A stretch of 64,000 nt of DNA from Riptortus pedestris (lineage: Eukaryota > Arthropoda > Insecta > Hemiptera > Alydidae): contig CM032233.1 of NCBI GenBank assembly GCA_019009955.1, positions 81,661,001-81,725,000 on the forward strand, written 5' to 3'. A program made the position numbers and the translations under genes. The notes beneath the pieces are model-generated. The model did not search any database. It was not told where the DNA came from and was given only the letters and a program-made list of their open reading frames with translations. Positions 56,751-64,000 of the stretch are shown one piece after another. Each line of letters opens with the position of its first letter. Position 1 is the first letter of the stretch.

Positions 56751-57130
56751 ATATCGGTCCAGAGTGAATCGATGCCTAAGTCCAAATCCATTTCTTGTAG
56801 GCGATCTTCCAGGAGATTCCTGTATGCTTCGCGCTTACTTTCCTCTTGTAATTTGGAAACGGCAATCCTTCTAAATGCCTTGGCGGTTTTATTTCTTGGT
56901 TTCAGAATCATTGTGTCAGCAATCAGCAGGTGGTGATCAGTGCCCTACTCTGCTCCTCTAACTACCTTTATGTCCTTAAAGCATCCTCGGAGTTCTTTGT
57001 CAAGGATGAAGTAATCAATGATGCTCTTCATCACTCGATCTCCAACCCTCCTCTCAAAGGTAATTTTGTGTATGTTCTTGTGAGGATACCACGAATTTCC
57101 GATGAGCATATTGTTTTCAATGCAGAACTA
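56751..57130 (-). pseudogene. Endonuclease C-terminus and linker of the same element
   Basis: The minus reading gives NMLIGNSWYPHKNIHKITFE, RRVGDRVMKSIIDYFILDKE, LRGCFKDIKVVRGAE, a stop, then GTDHHLLIADTMILKPRNKT and a helical linker ending LGIDSLWTDIKSC. The W-HK-IHK-T and (S/T)DHHLL motifs are those of the apurinic-type endonuclease, the last His being catalytic. An in-frame stop just before GTDHH and another near 57120 disable it. Upstream endonuclease motifs are absent. Confidence 0.75.
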
Positions 57131-57140
57131 AATTCTGAAA

Positions 57141-57693
57141 TTGAGCCCAAAATAATTGCTTGAAATGCGTAACTGGAAATTAGGAATTTCATAAACAACA
57201 TATTATAATTATTCCAAACCTGCTCCTCCTTAACTTTGAATTGAAAGAATTACAACGAGTCTGTTATTATAATAAGATACAATTCACAGCGCAAAGTTAC
57301 TAAAATATGTTAATACAAACTGCATTGGAATATTTCAAACCATTCAGTTCTCAAGGACATATATATGGATTTTTTTATTCACTTTTGATCGCTAGTTTCC
57401 TATGGCCATGAAGGGCAAGACTTAAGCTCAGATAAGTCAGACAGAGAAATTGTTTACCTTTGGAATGTGAACGGGAAATGTGGCTCTGCAGTTGTAAGTA
57501 ATTTGTGCAATTAGGTTTAAGGTGGCTTGGCTGTAGGGAATGGCCCTTGACACGAACACCCTACCTTTCCGTCACCCCTCAAACTGCCTTACTGGCTTCT
57601 CTTCCATTGGATACTAAAGTCTTTTCTATTCTATTTCATAATTTATTATTTTTAAGTTCCTTGTACGTAAAAACATTCTGAATGACTAAATGA
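57141..57693. other. No recognised feature
   Basis: No supported gene or repeat. Confidence 0.4.
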
Positions 57694-58300
57694 AAAGTAA
57701 TTCATGCATGGGTTGCGTAAACTAAGCAGATTTCTCAAGTACTGGTATGTAACTTGTGATCATATATAATCACATATTCTCTTTATATGTAAAAAGCCGT
57801 TGAGTTGAAGGGGGAATTAAAAAATTGTCTGCAATAATAAATTATATTATTCTCGGTAACTCTTCCATTGAAACCACGGAAAATGTTTTTATTTCTCAGA
57901 GGTCTCAGTAAACTAAACATATTTCACACAGACTATATCGTCTCATTTACTATTCTACCATTTACCATTTACTTCTATTTCTACCATTTTGAGAACACTA
58001 TGTAAAAAAAAAAAAAAATTAGGCAAGAAATACTATATTCAGTGACATACGTGAAACTCGAAAGAGTAGAAGTGGGAGTTTACTTAGGCGTGAAATTGAA
58101 ATACAATTGAATGGCATACCTTACCAACGAGGATAGTCATATAACATTTTTCGATCCAAAGCATAATAATGGAGATATTAATAATTCTAGAATTTTTCTT
58201 ATCCTGGCACCACCTGGTCTTAGCAAACTTAATCTTCAATTTTTTATTGAATCGTTTAAATATAGACTAAGGTAACGATAATAAAAATTACAACAGAAAA
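57694..58300 (-). mobile_element. HINE copy 28, old divergent subfamily
   Basis: The 3' terminus is recognisable as CATGGGTTGCGTAAACTAAG then CAGATTTCTCAAG (57711-57740). A second similar terminus (GAGGTCTCAGTAAACTAAAC, 57899) starts another decayed piece that continues with AGTAGAAGTGGGAGTTTACT and TTTTTCGATCCAAAGCATAA to about 58300. Closely related to the fragment at 62385-62650. Confidence 0.6.
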
Positions 58301-58439
58301 AACATTCATTAAAAAGCAAATGTGCGTGTGTGTTTGTGTGTGTGTATGTGTGTATGTGCGTCTGTATTTATGCAGAAATATGAAGAGATTTCTTATATAT
58401 ATTAGACCAAATTCGGATTAGTATCTAATATATGTCTAC

Positions 58440-58620
58440 AAGATACAAGAATATGCTTCCAGCCCCCAACCACAAACATAAATATTTCGAGAAACGCGTA
58501 TTATTTCCAGGAGTAAAACTCTTAAACGCTCTGCCCGAATGTATCAAATCTATTAAATAATACTCTTTGTTTAAAAATAAATAAAAGAACTTACTGTTAG
58601 ACGGGTGCTTTTATACACAA
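58440..58620 (+). pseudogene. Non-LTR RT extreme C-terminus
   Basis: The frame with two stops reads YKNMLPAPNHKHKYFEKRVL, FPGVKLLNALPECIKSIK, stop, YSLFKNK, stop, KNLLLDGCFYT. The pattern 'G---wN-LP--I------F---l---l' is the usual C-terminal tail of Jockey/CR1-type RT proteins. A shorter, more decayed relative lies at 33826-33890. No RT domain is attached. Confidence 0.55.
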
Positions 58621-58639
58621 GATACAAAATAATCGTACG

Positions 58640-58831
58640 AATTTTCTGATATTCTCCTTAACTTCATCAGAACTTTTCGATAAATTATATTCTAGCACGA
58701 TTCTATCAAATAAAGCATAGTATCTGATGTTTGGTTCCTTACTGGGCCAGACGTCGTACAGTGGTGCATTGGTTATCAAATCTAAAACCTCAAAATCACC
58801 GTGATAAGCAGCCAAAAGCAAGTAAACTAAG
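58640..58831 (-). CDS. Candidate internal exon of an unknown gene (ankyrin-like start)
   Basis: The open minus frame reads VYLLLAAYHGDFEVLDLITN, then APLYDVWPSKEPNIRYYALF and DRIVLEYNLSKSSDEVKENI, ending in a stop at about 58597. The start LLLAAYHGDFEVLDLI resembles the second half of an ankyrin repeat. A plausible acceptor (ATACTTAG) lies just upstream at about 58831-58838 on the minus strand. At the 3' side it overlaps the RT-tail scrap, which reads on the other strand, so the final residues and stop may come from an insertion. Base use is more coding-like than neighbouring frames. No other exon was found, so it may be an isolated exon or gene relic. Confidence 0.3.
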
Positions 58832-58838
58832 TATCACA

Positions 58839-59577
58839 ATAATTGAGAAGCAATGTACTATTTATAGTTAAATTATGAATAAACCGTTACATTACTTTTT
58901 TTTTAAATCAATTCCCAAGTTGAACATTTTATGAGAATTTCTCATTTAACCTTAATGAATAGAACATACCCATTGTTGCGCTGTTGGTAAAGAATAGTCA
59001 ATGAACGATTCACTTAGGACTGACACTTGAACAGGTGAAAAGAGGAATGAAAATGATCAAGTAATAAGATTGGAACTGCCAAAGTAAATATTTACTAACC
59101 GAACCAGTTTTATTATTTGTATTGGTATCAGCAATTCAAGTTAATACTTAGCTTTGAGCCTTCGTTTTTATATTCTAATTCCCATGTTTTCTTTATGTTC
59201 TAAGAATCTAATGTTTATATGACCCCTCGAAAAGAAAGTTTTCAATCTTCATTTTTATTATTTTTGAACACAGCTCTTGACAGTGTGCACCGGCGGAAAC
59301 GTTTTCTCTTCTGGCTATTGGAGAAAACAGCAAGAATATTATAAATAAGCAAGAATTGCTTATGTGACGCGCCGTTATTTTTCTAGTTTTAGTTATTTAA
59401 TTATTCTGCAAAACTGTGTGGCATATCAATAAGTTAAAACCACTACTGAAGATTAGAGAATGCTTAATACAGAAAAAATAATCAAATATGTCAATATTTT
59501 TTTAAACCTTCTTTGCTTTCTCAGTGACGAATTTCCATTACTTCACTTCAAGAGCGACCTAATGAACAACAGACAAT
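58839..59577. other. No recognised feature
   Basis: If the 58.7 kb exon is real this would be intron; no motif seen. Confidence 0.35.
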
Positions 59578-59735
59578 GGGGCTCAGTATACCTATGCTTC
59601 TTAAAGCTTTAATCTTAATAAACTTGGTAATCATTGAGTCATGGGTTCGTTCCCAGCATGGGCAGTAGGAATTTACTTAATTACATAAAATAAAATCCAA
59701 AGTCTCCTTCTGGCAATAAAAATACCCTGAGACCT
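59578..59735 (+). mobile_element. tRNA-derived SINE, decayed
   Basis: GGGGCTCAGTATACCTATGC head, box-B-like ATGGGTTCGTTCCCAGCAT, then GGGCAGTAGGAATTTACTTA. The body is heavily mutated. Confidence 0.6.
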
Positions 59736-62384
59736 ATAAATAAACCGTTTTATGTAGTTGCATAAAGTGCACTTTCTTAAATAAATTAAACTTAAAAAAA
59801 ATTGATAATATAAAAACAAAAGACTAATCAAGTAAAATGGATGGGGAAATAAAATTTATGATAATAATTTGCCTAGGGAATGAATGACTTTTTCCTACTT
59901 TGAACCAGGTCGAAGAATACTCCCTCCCCACCCCCGTTAATCCACATAAATCATTTTGCTTATGTAATCCTTTTCTTATTGTAAAAAGTAATAAATAAAG
60001 TATCATAGCGAGAAATTTAATTAAATGTATTTGAGGGCAGTTTGACTCTGCAATGCAGTAGGGAAAAAGAAAAACCCACATTGTGGCTAGGCGTCGAGTG
60101 ACCAACCATACTCGACTTTTACATTAAATTGTCTCCAACCTGGATCCAATTATCCATTATTAAGCTTGCGTTTAGCTACAAACTTGAGAACATAATAATG
60201 TAGTTATCCAGAAAATTAAAACTCTACACATAAGTAGTGTAAATTGGATAACGATAGCTCAATTGTACGATGTTTTCCAATTTACCGTGATTTTCACTAT
60301 GCTAGATGACTTATTAAATATTATTTTAACAGTAATATAACCCTGGACAATTCTTCTGTGATGAGATTATATATTTTTCAAAATTAGGTAAAATGCAGAA
60401 CTTTTTTTATCAATTAATCATATCTTTTTGCAGATATTAGTGCTAAACTTAACAGTATGAAAGTTTCAAAAGTACTTATTGGCGTTAATTATTTACACCA
60501 TTGTAATTTCCGTCATATAAGTATGGGTATTATATATAAAAATGTATATTATATATATCTGGGTGTGTGAGTGTATGTGTAGCTTAAGTCAGTAATGTAA
60601 TTTAGTGAGATTTAAATATACTCAGACTTCCACGGTTCGTTTCATTATACAGTTGAGGTTTTCAGGTACAGACCAATAGAGAGAATTGTTTTTCAAACAT
60701 GTGACGCGTAATCAAATAACTTTATTAAACCAGATATTTTTACATATATTGAACCGCTCAAACATCTATATATGCAGGAAACAGAATGTTAATTATTTAA
60801 CAAATTTAGGCCGAAATCCGTGCAAATAATCTTTGAACTTGATACAAAACGGAGAGGATTACTTCAATAAATAATACATACGGGAATAGAGAATCTACGG
60901 AAAGGAATAAAAGGGAGAGATCTACGTGAAGCAGACATATATGAACAACTACCTGTTGCATATTAACACACTGTGGGAAATTCCAATATTGCATGTTTAA
61001 TGTAGGGACAAATGCGTGTGTTTGTGAGTGTGAGTGTAAATTTGTACGTACGCGTGTTACGTGTGTTTGTAAGCCTGTAGCACTAGGCTGTCTGTATAGA
61101 GAGCCGCCACTAACCAGGGGCTACCTACCTAAAATATTCAATGATATCAGTCCGAAATTGGTTCGCTCTTTCCTTTTTCATTATTCACGAGTTCCGCTAC
61201 AAATCTCTTAGTCCATACACAATACTAATAATTATATCCGCGTCAAAGTCAGCCCACTCATTCGCAGTGGCAATGAATGAAATATCAATTTCTTCGCAGA
61301 AAATTCATTAATACTAAAATTAGTATTATCTAAAACGTTTAGTTCTTTCATTCAAGTCGGTTTCATCCTAAGCTCAAGTAAAAAGAAATTCCCTTTTAAA
61401 AATATTCTCATGCACTAAAGCCTGTCTTTATAAATTTCCTTCCAGATACCATAGACAAACGTCAAAAGATGTATACAGTCTTGCAATACTAGCAGACACA
61501 CAAATCATTTGCATTCATCAGCATATAATATCTGTAATACATAGAGCTTTTTTTATATGTAAAGTCGGGTTTTAAACTTATAAATGGCCAAAATAATGAC
61601 TAGTTCTTTGATGAATTGGAAGTTGATAATTTTTATTTATTCAAATGTGGAAATAAGTTGTTTAGAAATGAAATATACCAAAATTTATTTTCATTTTCAC
61701 AATAAGAAGACTAGTTACATGTCAACAACTCATACTAGTTGACCAACGTTCCAGGGGGCTCATTTCAAAGGTAAGCTCCAAAGGAGGACAATTTCAGATT
61801 GTGGTATCATTTGAAAATATAATTTAAAAATAAATCGTATATTTTGAATATATTCCAGGACATTACTGGGAATCAGCAGCGCTTTGAATGTTTTTTCTTT
61901 TATTTATGAAAAGGTAATTTATAATTGTCATGTATTTGAAAATATTTGTAATTATTACTATTACACCTGTGTTCAGAGTACGGCTTAATCTATAATAGTT
62001 TATACATTTAAGTTACGCACTTTAGATTCAAAATTCTTTCTTCTGGTCTCATAATTTCTTAATAATTACTTTATGCTTCAAAATTCCCTATTGAGTTCAA
62101 GACAAAAGCTTTATCGTTTCACTCATGAGCAAAAATATCCATATGCCCAACAGACTCATGGGTAGAAGAGCAGGTAACTTATTAAATAAGCCTTCAGTTT
62201 AGAAAAAGTTTTTGTTGTACAACGTGAGCCCTACCTTTATTAAGTTAGTTATTTGCATTTTCTCACCCCTTTGGTTGAAAACAAGAATTTAATTACTAAA
62301 TCTGAATTGTTCTGGATTGTTTAGAATCCTCCACCAAGAACCCGTCCACTCGCAATTCAAAATACAATCACCTATGGAATGCTT
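59736..62384. other. Unassigned 2.6 kb
   Basis: AT-rich sequence with small TG-rich patches (60560-60580, 61016-61075). No gene, element or shared repeat recognised. Confidence 0.4.
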
Positions 62385-62650
62385 GGAAAAAGTTTTTATT
62401 ACTCAGGGGCCTGAATAAACAAAGTAAATTTCACACTAACGATAACATCTCATTTACTATTTTTCTATTTCTACCTTAGTGAGAACTCTATTTAAAACAA
62501 AATAGGAAATGTGATATTCAGCGACTTAGATGCATTAAGTGTAACTACTAAGAGTAGAAATCGGAGTTTACTAAGGGATAAAATTGAAAAATTGTATTTT
62601 AAAATTATAGAACATACCTATACATAACCAACAAGAATAATCATTTAAGA
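62385..62650 (-). mobile_element. HINE copy 29, old divergent subfamily
   Basis: Matches copy 28: TTTTTATTACTCAGGGGCCT-like start, CATCTCATTTACTATTTTTC, AGTAGAAATCGGAGTTTACT. The hairpin is degraded to CAGGGGCCTG. The T-run and terminal GTCCG are lost. Confidence 0.55.
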
Positions 62651-62944
62651 AACGGAACTCTGACTCTTAACACCGATGAACATCATGTAGGCTCTAATAT
62701 TTTGTAACAGTCATGTGGGTTCCCAACCAAACACCACAATTAAATAAGTATAAACTTCCTTATTTGTTTCTACGCACCATTAACTTTTGTGAAGGTCTCA
62801 CATTTTGTTAAACACCTAAAAATGTCCCAGTTCAAGACATTGTTTTTCTTTCACTCTCGAACGTTTATTAAAGAAAGAAATAATATTCCTAATCATTTCC
62901 TTTGGAATAATGGGTTTATTTTCACATTCAGGGTAATCGATTTT

Positions 62945-63062
62945 AGCAGACTTACCTTAAGGGAAATACGCTGTTGAGGATGTACTCATGACGCGATTTT
63001 CGGAAATTTTCTTCAAATTTCCATCGATCCTAGCCAGCAGATGACGAAAACAAGGTTGATTC

Positions 63063-63124
<62 letters not shown>

Positions 63125-63757
63125 TATATATTATTTTTGTGTGGTTGTTACTAAACTCGATATTTATTCTTTTTTATCTAAAAAGAAAGATCAAGATAAA
63201 TATTGCTATATATATTTATTCTCTATCTTGAATATTAACCGAGATATTTGTACTTTTCAGTTGTCAGCCTTCAGCAAACCCCCTCTCCTACTCATGTCAT
63301 ATCAACAATAAGCTGTTATATTATGAAGCACCATACACCTCCTTATTCTACTCTTAAATACTATATATTGTTTACATGAGAACTTTACTATACGAGATAC
63401 ATGCAAATATTCTCTGTTGATCCCCCCACCCGTCTTAAGTTTTTGGATTACTAGAATTTGAGTGATTGAAATCAAAATTAAAATGATTCGTCATAAATTA
63501 CAATACTTGATATAGACAATAGTTTCAAATAAAATTAATACGTTATATTCAGATATATTTTAGTGATTGTTTTTCTTTCCGGTGAAGAATATTTCTATCA
63601 ATCTGTTCAGCTCACAGGTAAAGATTTCTCATTACCGTTTGTATTTATTCACATAGTATTCACGGTGTTGTTAAGTGTTACCAGTATATAGGATTTATTT
63701 ATTGTAAACCTTCTCGTGGGAAATTTGCTTACGTCAGCATCTGCTTGACGGACTTTT
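62945..63757 (+). mobile_element. HINE copy 30, nearly complete
   Basis: 5' terminus AGCAGACTTACCTTAAGGGA; (TA)n at about 63068-63130. The G-rich block and first ATCTCCGTTA segment are deleted (a jump from AAAGATCAAG to ATAAATATTGCTATATAT). The 3' terminus has decayed to GGGAAATTTGCTTACGTCAG, CATCTGCTTGACGGAC and a T-run. Confidence 0.9.
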
Positions 63758-64000
63758 TGAAATAATAGTGGGCCTAGTAATGTGAAATATGTGTTATTGA
63801 GCGTTGTCCTTAGGAAGGGTAGAGTGGCTAGTCGTTTTTTCTGTATACATAAAATTCAAGTGTTTTGATATATGATAATATTCATTATAGTGTCGAATCC
63901 CCAAAAAAGGAGTTAAAACATATTTCATCTTCTTTCGTAAAAGTCTAAACTTACGAACTTGTGCTTAAAAATTAAATGGTAGAAACAACGTGAGAGAAGT
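63758..64000. other. No recognised feature
   Basis: Window end; unique sequence. Confidence 0.4.

Larger units (their letters stand above)
56272..57130 (-). mobile_element. Deleted endonuclease-RT non-LTR element
   Basis: Minus-oriented fragment with the end of the endonuclease, a linker, a large internal deletion and the RT C-terminus. It finishes with a stop codon (56284-56286) directly followed by a (GAA)4-type microsatellite tail (56272-56283). A short simple-repeat 3' end suits RTE/Proto-type elements, which end soon after the ORF. Confidence 0.75.

Noticed and set aside
56664..57163. Plus-strand ORFs at 56664-56936 and 56930-57163
   Set aside because: Antisense shadows of the endonuclease-RT pseudogene, which has clear motifs on the minus strand.

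Overview
The window looks like AT-rich, gene-poor nuclear DNA of a eukaryote, most likely an insect or other arthropod. No bacterial or viral operons and no complete cellular gene are visible. Almost everything that can be named is a transposable element (TE) or its debris: rolling-circle elements, piggyBac-like TTAA elements, a mariner, several non-LTR retrotransposon remnants, Penelope-like (PLE) fragments, tRNA-derived SINEs and many microsatellites. Repeat boundaries were read by eye; ends of decayed copies are good to roughly 10-30 bases.

The dominant component is one repeat family of about 30 copies and fragments, roughly a quarter to a third of the window, in both orientations. Full copies are about 0.95-1.1 kb. 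They start at a T-run followed by AGCAGATTTCCCTTAAGGGA, carry a (TA)n tract about 120 bases in, and end GGGAAATCTGCT - TAGTTT - hairpin ACGCAG/CTGCGT - GACGGAC - T-run. The 12-base AGCAGATTTCCC/GGGAAATCTGCT pair is a subterminal inverted repeat. Together with the short 3' hairpin, absence of a target duplication and insertion within T-runs, this is the architecture of Helentron-associated interspersed elements (HINEs, the DINE-1 type). No Rep/helicase gene is present, so the family is non-autonomous here. I call it 'HINE family' below.

Left part (1-21 kb): a decayed piggyBac-like transposase (1.2-2.2 kb); two copies of a canonical Helitron family (5.6-7.9 kb) with a CTAG 3' end and internal triplication; a HINE inserted inside another HINE (12.4-14.4 kb); a gag-like scrap; a piggyBac MITE; SINEs; and a HINE interrupted by a piggyBac-like element whose empty site can be seen in a related copy at 39.7 kb.

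Middle (21-48 kb): more HINEs, a palindromic mariner made of two head-to-head 3' halves (26.3-27.1 kb), a HINE subfamily with a foreign GC-richer segment (29.4-31.6 kb), a perfect 40-bp palindrome, an 18 x 20 bp minisatellite, and two Penelope-like fragments with hammerhead-ribozyme-like motifs (39.1-39.5 kb; 45.1 kb next to a GIY-YIG-like coding remnant), plus another TTAA element.

Right part (48-64 kb): a 5'-truncated R1/I-type non-LTR retrotransposon (RT plus RNase H) sitting in the (TA)n tract of a HINE; a deleted endonuclease-RT element; RT tails; decayed HINEs; and one possible host exon on the minus strand near 58.7 kb. The nested insertions give a relative timeline: older HINEs, then further HINEs, piggyBac and the R1-like element on top.
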